Program-made: the position numbers and the translations under genes
Shown: piece after piece, positions 53,602-64,000 of the stretch
How the letters are laid out: each line of letters begins with the position of its first letter
Numbering within the stretch: the first letter of the stretch is position 1
Source of the DNA: Dipteris shenzhenensis
Taxonomy: Eukaryota > Polypodiophyta > Polypodiopsida > Gleicheniales
Strand: one strand, 5' to 3'
DNA length: 64,000 bases
Assembly: GCA_047967505.1 (NCBI GenBank)
Contig: CM106541.1
Notes under the pieces: generated by a model
Seen by the model: the letters and a program-made list of their open reading frames with translations, nothing else
Database searches by the model: none
What the model was told of the DNA's origin: nothing

Positions 53602-56600
53602 GTAAGTAACGAAAAACCATTCGAAAGGCTTGGGAAAGTTTTGTTGTGAAAACGTGCTTGCAGTAGGGATTAACGTCCTTGGAAGACCAAAACAATCTAT
53701 GGGACAAATAAATTATAAGATAGTCAATACATCGGATCCCCAGACAGGAGTGTCCATAAAATACGTTCGAACTTATCAAAAGCATCTGGGCTTTCGACTG
53801 CTGACATAGTTTGACCTAAACACTGTTACATCAGTTCAAAGATTGAGTGTCTTTGGGTTTAGGTTTGGAGTCCTAGATAATTGCTCTCCCTTCTCTGTTT
53901 AGTGAGTTCTATGGTATTCTGTTTCAATTGGTTTGGGGTGAGCTCCTATGCCATCCGAATTTTGCTGCCTTCCACAGCAGGTCCAGGGTTAGCAGCAAAG
54001 GCTGCATAAGGGCAGGCCTTACAGGCCCTTGCAGACAGCATCAGGTGACAGGTCGGCAGCAGAGCAGTCAGTCGGGTGCAGGAGACTGGTTGGGCAGTGC
54101 AACAAATCTAGGTCGGGCAGTAAGTGACTGCCACGTCTCTGGAGCAGAACTTGGGTTGGCAGACTGGTCGGGCCAGTCTGCAGATTGATCGGCCGTCTTT
54201 GAAGGCCTCCAGCCCCATATAAAGGGCCCAAGCTATCATTCATCCACTGTGCCTCAAGGTAGGCTGCCTTGGAGAGCAGCAGGGAGCCCAGCAGTCTCTG
54301 TGAGTGTGCCTTGCATTGCGTAGCAGATTGAAGGCCACGAAACAGGCAGTCTAGCCTGTAGATCACCTGCAGAGTGAAGAGCAGTACACTGCAGGGTTAG
54401 GTCTTTGGCGCCTCAGGTTTGGGCTGCAATACAAGCAGCAGGGAGGTCCAAAGAACCAGGAATGAAGGTGCCTTGTGCCTCCTCCATTGGCTGCAGACAG
54501 AAGTGGCAAGGAGCTAAAGGAGTGGGTGTCTTACCATTGGCTGTCCACTGGAGACGCAAGGAGATCTGTTTGCAAGGTATCTACTCAGCCCACTGAAGCT
54601 CTAGGAGGGCACGTAGGCTGACGGTGTTTTGAGGTAGGAGAATTTTTGTATTGATATGTTTTCGTAGCTAGGCAGCTACATGGTAGCACACTGTGCACAC
54701 CTTTGTACAAGGTTTTGTTCATCTTTGCTGTTTCTACTCTCATGAGCATAGTTCAACAACTATCTGCATCTATCTATATTCACTTGTGCACACATGAAGG
54801 AAAGGAGTGAGATTTGAGTTAGCGCTGTGTGATTTTGGGCAAACGTTTACACAATCTTCAGCTGTGCCGCGTGTACAGCAAGCAAACGCCACCTAACACG
54901 TGCCTCTTGCAGACTTTAGTAGCTGCTCCAAGATCAGCCTTACTGCACTCTTTACTCTGCTGTCCTTTGCTTACCTAGATGCTCTCCAATAGGCTGCTGG
55001 TCTGCACTGTATTGTGCCCTAGTATCAAACCTTGACTGCTAGCTCCTACAGAACAGACTATTGAATGCCCCCTCAAGGGGCACTTTTATATGGTAGGGAG
55101 CTCTGGATCTGGCCTACTAGATCCAAAGACTAGCCGACCCAGTCAGGCTCACCCGCCCACCTGCAGATCTTCTGACTGCACCACATGGCAGTTTGCCAGT
55201 GGCCCGACCGACCAGTCAGCAGACTGCCGACCTGCTCTGTGGCGTTTGTCGACCTGTAGGTACCCATCCAGCCTGTATACGGCCTTGCTATGGGTGCCTA
55301 TTGCTGCCCTTTACAGGGCTCGCAAGACAACCACTTCTGGTGGGTTTGGTGGCTCATGTGGCTGCCCTTTGACAAAACCAAGAAGGAAAGTCCTTTGCTA
55401 CCCACATGGTAGTCTCATTCTATCCCTTTACTGATGCATATTCTACACCCTTACATATTAAGGTGTCAAGAAAGCTACCTCCTAGAAAGCAATTCTCTAG
55501 GAGGGTCATTCGGAAGGTGTGATTGCGGAGCACGTTTACGAGGCCAACTCAAAGTCTAGGAGAGCACGCAGGCCAAGTGTTTTGGAAGTGCCCACTGCCT
55601 AGGAGGTAGGAGAACAGCTTTGTGTATGTACAGGGATCCAGATCTAGTCAGCACTCTGCTGGTAGAGGGTGAGACACTAGATCTATGCTAAGTACACATT
55701 AAGGAAAGAAGTTTTGGATTTGAATATACCACTGTGTGAGCTCCTAGGACCATTGCTGATGGGATTATTCAACAAGATGCCACGTGGCAAGCCTACAATC
55801 AAACCGTGAACCTCCACTAAAATACTAGAGAGTACATAAAGTGTGTACAATGAATGAGGCCCCCATTTTAAAGGCTAGTCTTTGATGATATTCTTATGAC
55901 TAAAGAGGACCATCTCTTACACGTAAAGCAGATTTTGGAGGTTCTAAGCTGAAACCAGCCTCAAGGCTAACAAGAGGGTGGTAAAACACTAACCAAACAA
56001 AAACCTTCACAAAAGAATACTCAGCAAACTCTCCACAGACAGATAGGGGGAGCTAGAGCGCTCCTGCTCAAATACAAAGACACAGACTGGCCCCAAAGCC
56101 TTGGCGCCCCTTTTCAGTATTTCTTTATTAATTGAAGAGTGCTACAAGGAGATTACACAGTGAGTACCAACTCACTCGCATTCAATGCTCTTCCCTCACC
56201 CAGCAGGCATCAGTATCACAACACATTAGCCCTGCTTTCACACCCATGTGACCATAGCCATCCATACTCAGTGCGAACACCTGCATTTAATATGGGGAGC
56301 TGCTATCTTCAGCCCAAGCAAGGCCACACGCTCCCCCAGACAATCCCAAGTGTTCACTGATCAGTGGAATACCCAACAATTGGTGAAAGCATAATTGAGC
56401 TGCCCCCAGTGCTCAGAAGTACAAACAATATCTGCAAGCATTCATTGTGATCACCCTGCCAAGCAAGTCTCTTAAAAAACACAGTCCACTGCTCATTGGC
56501 CAACATGGCCCCCAAGCATAACCTCTATGTGCATTCTTCTTACCAAGCATATACTATGCTGGTCATTGCTTTGTTCACTCCTTGGCAGATGGCATTTATC

Positions 56601-57484
56601 TCCACCCAAATGTGAGTATACAGCCCGAGGCGACAATCAGCCTATTGACCTCGAACCTACAAGCTGCCCGAAGTGCCAACCTGGCTGCTCATTCTCATCT
56701 GTTCATAGCGTGCTCTATCTCCATTCACTAGCCCGTGAATAGTCTGTACAAAGGCCTGCAGGTGCACCATACCACAACCCGTACTCAAACGTGGGAAGAA
56801 GCGCCATGGTCCGTACAGAGCTGTACCCCCATCAGCAGCCTTTAATGATCCGTACACAGCCCGTACCAGCAGTATGTGCAGCATTCAATGCTCCATACCA
56901 GCATCCTGAGCTCCGCGCACAGCCATACCAGCAGCAATTAATGCTCCATACATGCATTTATTGCACACGCAGTCATCCGTACTGTTGCATTTATTGCCTG
57001 CGCAGCCATCCGTACTGTCGTACGGCATCAGCAAGGAAGGCCAACCCACCTCTCGGTGCCCCTGCAGCCGGCATTTAATGCTTTCCGTACCCGTACAGCC
57101 TCCCGCAAGCATCCCTCCTGTTCACGGCGTCACCTTGCGTGGGCTGCCTTCCTCTTCCTCCCCGTAAGCATCTGTCGCCATCCTTCTTTGCCCAAGGCCT
57201 TCCTTGGGCTTCCTTTCTAAAAAGGTCTACATGGGCTTGCCATGTGGCAGCCCATGCCTTGAGTTGTCCCCCAGGGCCTCATTTGCCCCTAGGCCCCCTC
57301 TAGTGGGGCCTTTTACAACTTAAAAGGCCTAAGGTTTTTGGGCCCCTCTTGGCCCTAAACCTTTCAGTTGCCCCCAAGGCACAATTGGCTAGGGGGAACT
57401 TGCACACCCACATCCTGTGACCTCGCCACTTGAATACTGGGGTCGAGGCTACATGTGAGTATCAAAACTCACGCCCTCGTGACA
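53602..57484. other. MEPCE-like intron 2 or flank: repeat-derived DNA
   Basis: No coding exon was recognised. Two degenerate direct copies are visible at about 54590-54850 and 55545-55770, sharing CTAGGAGxGCACGxAGGC, GAGGTAGGAGAA and AAGGAAAGxAGT blocks. 53990-54200 and 55100-55260 are rich in CAGACTGCC/GGTCGGGC words. 56780-57080 has repeated CCGTAC/AGCCGTAC words. The part from about 56100 to 57484 is probably the 3' LTR of chromovirus E, unproven. Confidence 0.45.
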
Positions 57485-57757
57485 TACCCCTCTCTTGAAA
57501 CATGGCAAGTGACCTCGATTGCATCTAGATGTTACAAGGATATGCAGTAACTGAAATACATGTGAATATACCATCATGAAAGCATGTATTACCATTGAAG
57601 ACAACATATATGATTGTTCAGAACCTAGGATAGCAATCCATATAAACTGCAAAAACCCACTCATAGTGACTAGTACAGTGATCATAGAAGTCCCAAGGTA
57701 GATATACTGTCAGCAAGCAGTACCTCGGGTGAAACAAACAATGTCACCAAGCGACCT

Positions 57758-58329
57758 CTAGATATCTGAGCCTGTCTGTAACATAGAGACAGAGGTACTA
57801 CCCCTCTCTTGAGCATCAGGCGATGCTCGAGACCTATGCTCTGCTGAGCCTGAAGGAGCCATAACCAAAGCTGGCTCAAGCTGAAAAGCATCTAGATAGA
57901 GCTGTAATAACCGAGGTATATTTGCCAGATCACCCTCTTCCAACCACTCTGCATGTAATGGAGAATAATTTCTGAATTTTACTAAGTAGCGGCGGGAAAC
58001 TCTACCTCTGATCTTCCTTTTCTTATGTGCCGAGATCTGCTCTGGAACTAGGATCTCATCCAATTCCTCAACCTCTGGTTGCATCTCATGAGGCATATCC
58101 TCTGGCACATCACCCTTAAAAGGCTTAAAGAGACTCTCATGGAAAGCATTGTGCTCCAGTGATCTGGTAGCTTCAACCTGTATGCTACATCTTTTAGCTT
58201 CTCTAAAACCTGAAAAGGCATATAATATCTCATGTTGAGTTTGGGGAACAATTGGTCTTTGCCCCTTTTCTTTTTCAGCCTTGCCTTTTCAAAGCGCAAA
58301 AGAACCCAATCACCTTCATTAAATATCAA
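57758..58329 (-). pseudogene. Chromovirus E integrase C-terminus and chromodomain
   Basis: 58329-58150 reads FNEGDWVLLRFEKARLKKKR and LFPKLNMRYYMPFQVLEKLK, the integrase C-terminal SH3-like region. After a frame change, 58108-57880 encodes a chromodomain: RRYLVKFRNYSPLHAEWLEE then GDLANIPRLLQLYLDAF. Chromodomains guide integration into heterochromatin. The second aromatic-cage position is Phe (VKF) where Trp is usual. Confidence 0.8.
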
Positions 58330-58377
58330 TTCACGACGATGGTGATCAGCTGCCTTCTTTTGCTTTGCTTGAGTCTT

Positions 58378-59864
58378 CTAGAGAGCTTGCTTCACCTTCT
58401 TATATGCCACATCCATGCTTTCAAAAATCTTATCCTTTGTATGCAAGATAGGTGGAACTTTCCTGCCTCCTTCCACTATTTCAAAAGGAGCTTTCCCAGT
58501 GGAAGTATGCACAGTATTGTTGTAAGCAAATTCTACTAAGGATAGAAACTGCTCCCATTGTGTCTTATGCTCATACACATAGCATTTCAGCAAATCAAGA
58601 GCATACAAATTAGCCTCTTCGGACTGCCCATCTGACTGATGATGAAAAGAAGATGAAAATCTCAGTGTAGTGCCCATATTTTCGAAGAGTCCTCTCCAAA
58701 AGAGACTCGTCATGCGTGGATTTCTGTCCCTTTAAATAGACTGAGGCATCCCATGGTATTTGAAAATGTTATGTATAAACAACTTTGCCATATGATCCGC
58801 TGTAATTTTCTTCCTCACTGGAATGAAGTGTGCCTACTTACTGAATCGGCATAGAATAGTCTAGAGACCATCATTCCCCGTAGGTGTCCTAGGAAGATCA
58901 AATATAAAATCCATGGCAATGCTCTCCCACGGTCTATCTGGGATTGGCAATAATCTAGGTGTCTTCTGCTTGTCAAACTTGACCTTTTGGCAGATGATGC
59001 ATGTTCTGACAAAGGCATCCACATCCCGTCTTAAAGCTGGCCGATAGAAAAAGTGTTCCATTGCTTTAACCGTAGCATTAATACCTCTATGTCCTGCATA
59101 CGGTAGAGCATGACTTTCTATTATAACCTTTGACCTTAGCTGCTTTGTGACACAAAGGAATCCATGCATCATAATGAAGCCATCTCTGAGAGTATAATGG
59201 TCATGCCGCTGATCATTAGACAACGGTTCATAAATCCTTAAGAAATCCTCATCTTGAGCATACTGGTCCTTCATTGCATCCAACTCACTGTGGTAAGCAA
59301 TGGTTACTGCGGAAACCTGAGGATTCCTTGACAATGCATCGGCCACTACATTCTTTTGACCTTCCACATGCACTATTTGAAAGTGAAATATGGATAAGAA
59401 ATTGGCCCATCGCATATGCTTCTCAGATAACTTCGTCTGAGTGAAGAAATATCTCAAAGACTGATGATCTGTTTGCACTGTGAAATCAGCCCCAAGCAAA
59501 TAGTGCTTCCACGTAGCGAGGGCATGAATTACAGCCAGCAATTCCTTCTCATAAATGCCCAGATGTCTCTCATCATCCTGCAAAATTCTACTCTCAAAGG
59601 CCACTGCTTGTTCTTCTTGCATAATGACCACTCCAAGGCCATTCTTTCCACATGCATCAGCTTGGACGTGAAAGGCTTTCCGAAGATCTAGTAAGATCAA
59701 TACTGAGTCTGTGGTAAGCTTTTCTTTTAGCATCTCAAATGCCGCAATTTGTTTTTCAGCCCACACGAAGGATGCTCCCTTCTTCTGCATAGTATAGAGG
59801 GTGAAGCAATTTAGCAAAATGGCATATAAATCGTTTGTAGTACGAGCATAAGCCCAAAAAGCTT
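58378..59864 (-). pseudogene. Chromovirus E RNase H and integrase
   Basis: Minus strand. RNase H reads FHVQADACGKNGLGVVIMQ, IYEKELLAVIHALATWKHYL and DFTVQTDHQSLRYFFTQ, with the catalytic acidic residues in place. Integrase has the zinc region PYAGHRGINATVKAMEHFFY ... TCIICQKVKF, the core SIAMDFIFDLPRTPTGNDG, and a second acidic block read as RDRNPRMTSLFWRG next to a stop near 58737. FHHQSDGQSEEANLYALDLL then holds the third acidic residue. The frame is open from 60003 to 58861 and broken after it. Confidence 0.85.
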
Positions 59865-61009
59865 CATACTTCATGCAAATTCTTAAGCTGTGGCCAGCTG
59901 CGAATTGCTGCAATCTTCGCGGGATCCATGCACACTCCATCCTTAGAGATAATGTGCCCAAAAAAGGGAATCTCAGGCATGAAGAATTCACTTTTCTTTG
60001 CATTTACAATCAGCCTATGCTTGCTGAGTTCTGCAAACACAATTGCCAAATGCTTCCTATGCTTTGCCTCATCTTTTGAGTACACAATCACATCAACCCA
60101 AAGCTAGTTCTGAAAGCTGTCTTGACTCTGGACGAATGCGTATCTGATGATACCCACTCTTAAGATCTATGCGACTGAAAATGGCTGACCCTTCCAATCT
60201 ATCCAAGATATCATCAATCCTTGGAATTGGAAATCTGTTTTTTATGGTTATCTTGTTGAGTGCATGATAATCAATGCAGATTCTCCAAGAACCATCACTC
60301 TTTTGCACCAACAAACCCGGTGAACAGTAAGGGAAGAACTGGGCTGAATCAGCCCCTTATCCAAAAGGTCCTTCACCTAGCTCATGATTTCTTCTTGCTG
60401 AGCTGCACTCACCCTATAAGGTGCCCTGTTAGATGGACTGCTGCCTGGCACTATATCAATTGCATGATCCTCAGGCCTCTTAGGTGGAAGTTCACCCGGC
60501 AACGAGCCAGAAAAACATTCTCTAAACTGATTTAGGAAACCTGTCCGCTCTTTATCAAGCTTAGAGAGTACAAATTGTGGATCATCAAACTTAGTATCCT
60601 TTGCAAAAACTAAGTACACAAAAATATGATGTTTCATTATTGAGCATATAGCTGAAGCAGATACAACTGGGACTGACTCTTCCTTTAGTTTGACATCCAA
60701 AACATGCTTCTTCCCTCTATGTTCCAGGGAGATCTTCCGATTAAATGTGTCCACCAAAGCATGTACCCTGTGACACCAAGGCATTCCGAGCAAAACATCA
60801 CAGCCCTCAAGAGGCATTATATAAAATTCCTCGCTGTCCACAAAGCTCTGTATATGCAATCGGAGCTTTCCAATGATAGGAGTAACCGGAGTGCTAAAGT
60901 CAGGGCAAGCCAATTTTGCTTTACTCATAGGCCCCATCTCCTCTGCACTTGCCAATTCATGAGACATAAAATTTTCACGAGCACCTGGGTCAAAGAAAAT
61001 CAATGTCAT
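59864..61009 (-). pseudogene. Chromovirus E protease and reverse transcriptase with deleted active site
   Basis: Protease reads LIFFDPGARENFMSHELA, with DPG where D-S/T-G is needed, and CDVLLGMPWCHR. RT starts with DIVPGSSPSNRAPYRV, then [36 protein letters not shown] and SGYHQIRIR. At about 60093 it jumps to DVIVYSKDEAKHRKHL. The block with [10 protein letters not shown] and the catalytic xxDD pair is missing, about 40-45 codons, so this RT cannot be active. SEFFMPEIPFFGHIISKDGV follows. Confidence 0.85.
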
Positions 61010-61092
61010 TTAATCCCTGACTTTGCCCCATACCTTGCAAAGCTCTTTAGCATCATCATTAGGCTGCTCATTGATAACTTCAGGAATTAACC

Positions 61093-62474
61093 CTACAGAT
61101 GGTTTAGGCTTCTTGCCTTTTTGCTCTTCCCTATCATCCACTTTCCCTTTTTGCTTACATTTTGGGCAATCTGGTGCCATATGGCCCTCTCCTTATAGTG
61201 AAAGCATTTGTTAGCCTCCATCAAGGCTTTCCTTTCCTCACGTGACAACGAATTAGAACTTGACCTATCACGCTTCTTCCCTTTGTTAAAAGGAGGCTTG
61301 GAAGCATTCCTTGGCTTCCCTGCTTTCTTAAAATTCTCAGACTTACTGTTTTTATACCCGCTGTTTTTTCCCAACAATAATGCATCAGCTGTGGTAGCAT
61401 TCTCAATGAGTTGAGACATGTTGGTAACCCTTGTTTTAGTACAGTAGTCCCTGATTTCCTTTGGCAGCCCACAACAGTATTTTTCAATCTGTTCTGACAA
61501 GAGCACATGCCTATAAGAGCTGACCGGCAAGAGAGCTTCCCAAAACCTTTTGTTGTACTCTTCCAAGTTATGACAGTGAGCTACATCCAACTTGTGCCAT
61601 GCTGTCATAACATCTACCTCAAAGGTAGTGGTCAACCAGGTAGCTGAAAACACCTGCTTAAACTGAACCCAACTCATGGGTGCTCTATTTTGGAGCAGCG
61701 AATTTTTCCACCATTGTAGAGCATTCCCCTTCAAGAAGGTGGCTGGCTTTCGCATTTTAGATGACTCAGTGAAGTTCCCTCCTGAGAAGGCTGCATCAAA
61801 TTGCTGCACAAAAGTTAAAGCCTTCAATCGATCTTGAGCTCCATTAAAGGTCGCAAACTTCACTGCTGCACCACCCTCTTTGTAATCTTTTACCTTCCCT
61901 TTGGGTGTCAGATTATCATACACAGGTGGCTGCAAAAATGGAGGTTGAATTGCATTCCCTCCAGCCTGTCCTGCATTACCACTACCCATTAGAGGGTTTG
62001 TCAAACCAGCCCCAGGCATACCAAACATACTTGTAGGAGCTCCAAAGGTTCCTGACCTTCCACTTTGCATTCCTGGCTGCATGCCAATATTGCCATACAT
62101 CATGTTAGGCATTGGGGGCTGCATTTCCCCAAATACATTGCCTTGCATTCCTTGCATCCCAGGCTGTAAACCAACAGGGTAATACTTGACCAGCCATTGC
62201 TTGAAATACTGAACCCCCACCAAAATACCCTGGATTTATAAAGGGTTGGGGAAGAGCTTGCTACCCTTGATTTAAATTCTGAAAATCAGCCCTTTGGCCA
62301 TGCATAACCATACCAGGACCTTGAAAGGGCTGCTACCCTGAAACTCCCTGTACATTTGGCATTACTGGAGGCTGTCAATCCAATGGATTCACTCCAAATG
62401 GCTGTTTTTAAACCCCACTTGGCTCCCCCAAATGAGAATGCATGTTTCTCTCCTTGGACCTCAAAGGAGTATGC
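61093..62474 (-). pseudogene. Chromovirus E gag
   Basis: The gag probably starts at 62474 (MHTPLRSKERNMHSHLGEPS), but stops occur before 62223. The open part, 62223-61093, has a Met/Gly/Pro-rich region (PGMQGMQGNVFGEMQPPMP), LTPKGKVKDYKEGGAAVK, FLKGNALQWWKNSLLQ, TTFEVDVMTAWHKLDVAHCH and CCGLPKEIRDYC, all typical of gypsy capsid. The zinc knuckle near 61200 is damaged: CFHYKE with Tyr for the second Cys, then a one-base shift before the remaining HMAPDCPKC. Gag assembles the particle and binds RNA. Confidence 0.85.
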
Positions 62475-63120
62475 ATAAACTCAAGCAACCTCGGGCCCTA
62501 CGTGAGCTGCGTGAGTGCTCCCACAATGCCCACTAACTGTGTCCTAAAGATAGCATTGTGAAGAACCACACTTTTCGAGAACGCAAATGTGTGCAATGCA
62601 TGCAGAATTTGAATGCCAATTGGCCCTCCAATGGGGAAGAGCGCCCTCGTGAGAGTACTTGTTTCTATTTTCGACCTACATGCAAGGTGTGTGAGAGATG
62701 GCGGATGAATGCAAGGTGAATGAAGAATGCTACGTGAAATTTCACAATGAAAGGGTGATACCCTTTCAGGTTGCTATATTCCTACAGGATGAACATGTGC
62801 AACCATAACATTAGACATTCAGGTATCCCGAGCCGCCCAATACCATGGAGGGGGGTTTGTAGGCCATTCTATGGGCTATCCATAGGTGCCACTCATTCCT
62901 TGGTATGTGCCTTGTAGGCCTAGTTATTGGTATAGTTAGTACATGTACCAATAAGGACAGTTAGGACACTTGTCTAGTTAGGGCATTTAGCCCTAGGGTT
63001 TTGTTATGTTAGCTCTCTCTTGAGCCTCCACTCTCAGTTTTTTGCATCAATTCATTACAGCAGCTCATCTTTGTCTGCTCTCCATTTCTTGAGCTTCCAT
63101 TGCTTGCCCTAGCCTACAAG
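62475..63120. other. Spacer between two gypsy elements
   Basis: No coding signal. 62820-63110 resembles an LTR or leader in composition (TTAGGGCATTTAGCCCTAGG, a palindrome-like block near 62971), but no second copy lies in the window. It leads straight into the RNase H of the next element. Confidence 0.4.
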
Positions 63121-63123
63121 AAC

Positions 63124-64000
63124 ACTGAAGTATTTTTTGTCCCAACCTAATCTATCTCCCAAGCAAAGGAGGTGGCTGTCTATCATGCAAAATAATGATT
63201 TTGACATTGAGTATAAAGTAGGGAAGGAGAATATAATGGCTGGCTCTCTATGTAGGATGTGGGCATGCGCCCTAAGCTCTATTACTGAAGTGTACAAGGA
63301 GTGGGTTTGTGGAATCCAAGAAGAATATATTTTAGACCCTAAGGCTGCTGTCATCTTCCAGGACCTGCAAAATCCCTGTTGTGAAGACCACCCAATTACA
63401 AACTGTACAATGGCCTATTATGGTACAAAGGAAGGATTTTTCTTGTGGAGAATTCCATCTACAAGCTGTTGTGCTTGCAGGAAATGCATTCCTCGCTGGA
63501 CATACAGGAGTAGAGCTTTATATTGAAGGGGTTATGGGATGTATACAAATATGTTCAAAGCTACAGGCCCGCCCTGCCAACAAAAAGTAGAATTGAACCT
63601 CAGGCTAGCAGGTTTGCTTCAGCCTCTACCCATTCTAGAGGGTAAGTGGACCCACATTTCAATGGACTTCATAATTGTTCTACCTGTGACAGCTAGGGGC
63701 TGCAATAATATGTTTGTTGTGGTTGATAGGCTCACAAAGGCAGCACACTTCAATCCCATCAAGAGACAATAGTCAGCCTCTATGGTAGCTGCTCAGCTCA
63801 TGGAGAATGTATTAAAATTCAATGGTCTGCCACAAAAAATAGTGAGTGACAGAGACACCAAATTCATAGGCCAGTTTTGGCAAGAATTGTTTAAGGCAAT
63901 GGGGACACTGCTCACTCTAAGCACTGCTGACCACCGACAAACTGATGGACAATATGAAAGAGTCAATAGGTGGCTGGAGGAGTACCTTAGACATTTCTGT
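63124..64000 (+). pseudogene. Gypsy element F: RNase H end and integrase (runs off the window)
   Basis: + strand. LKYFLSQPNLSPKQRRWLSI and FDIEYKVGKENIMAGSLCR are the RNase H/connection end. After frame changes comes an integrase with AGLLQPLPILEGKWTHISMD, FVVVDRLTKAAHFNPIK, then (after a stop at 63770) LPQKIVSDRDTKFIGQFWQE and TDGQYERVNRWLEEYLRHFC. All three acidic positions of the DDE core are present. The zinc region is broken at about 63525-63590. The 5' end joins an LTR-like sequence directly, so gag and most of pol are missing. The lineage differs from E and C. Confidence 0.8.

Larger units (their letters stand above)
57485..62474 (-). mobile_element. Chromovirus E (Ty3/gypsy with chromodomain), internal region
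   Basis: Minus-strand gag-protease-RT-RNase H-integrase-chromodomain order, the layout of plant chromoviruses. A purine tract AAGAGAGGGG (about 57488-57497, minus strand) is followed by TGTCACGAGGG, a plausible start of the 3' LTR. The matching 5' LTR right of the gag was not identified. It is the same family as the relic at 960-5412, in opposite orientation. Confidence 0.75.

Noticed and set aside
53928-55434. ORFs of 60-115 residues on both strands (for example 54019-54366, 55090-55434)
   Set aside because: No domain or conserved motif, biased composition, and partial overlap with direct-repeat sequence; not supportable as genes.

Overview
The window reads as nuclear DNA of a land plant with a large, repeat-rich genome (fern, lycophyte or gymnosperm are all possible; the sequence alone does not settle which). 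The evidence is canonical GT/AG introns in two conserved eukaryotic genes, plant-type Ty1/copia, Ty3/gypsy and L1-like elements, initiator-Met-tRNA primer sites, and abundant (CT)n/(GA)n microsatellites. There are no prokaryotic operons, CRISPR arrays or phage genes.

Host genes. (1) UFM1, the ubiquitin-fold modifier, lies on the + strand. Three coding exons are visible: 6288-6385, 27272-27304 and 27974-28092. Intron 6386-27271 is 20.9 kb long and stuffed with retroelements. The first coding exon was not found. (2) The first two coding exons (52976-53113 and 53487-53601, + strand) belong to a MEPCE/BCDIN3-type RNA gamma-phosphate methyltransferase, whose remaining exons were not found in the last 10.4 kb. 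(3) A decayed HSP70 fragment lies at about 46699-47110.

Layout. 1-5412: a decayed + strand chromovirus-like gypsy copy, interrupted by a small gag-only copia-type element (about 1355-3268) and carrying a third LTR copy from a tandem duplication. 5430-5990: a minus-strand L1 ORF1-like relic. 6288-28092: UFM1. Its giant intron holds an LTR element (A, 7117-16593, TSD AAGGC), inside whose LTR sits a nearly complete copia element (B, 7369-14225, TSD CTAAG). Beyond A is a GC-rich LINE (17184-26160, 17-bp TSD) with a tandemly duplicated reverse-transcriptase segment. 28093-32000: non-coding DNA with tandem repeats. 32000-38500: a minus-strand gypsy element (C) with an extra coding region 3' of its integrase. 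39400-41710: a truncated + strand gypsy (D). 41710-52900: low-complexity tracts, minisatellites, the HSP70 relic and unidentified DNA. 57480-62474: a minus-strand chromovirus (E) of the same family as the copy at the left edge. 63120-64000: a + strand gypsy fragment (F) that runs off the window.

I see no coherent new multigene system. The points most worth following up are the UFM1 gene (giant nested intron, long C-terminal pro-peptide), the MEPCE-like 5' exons, the accessory ORF of gypsy element C, and the LINE with its AUGA overlap and duplicated RT. Few transposon ORFs are intact; copia B is the closest to complete.
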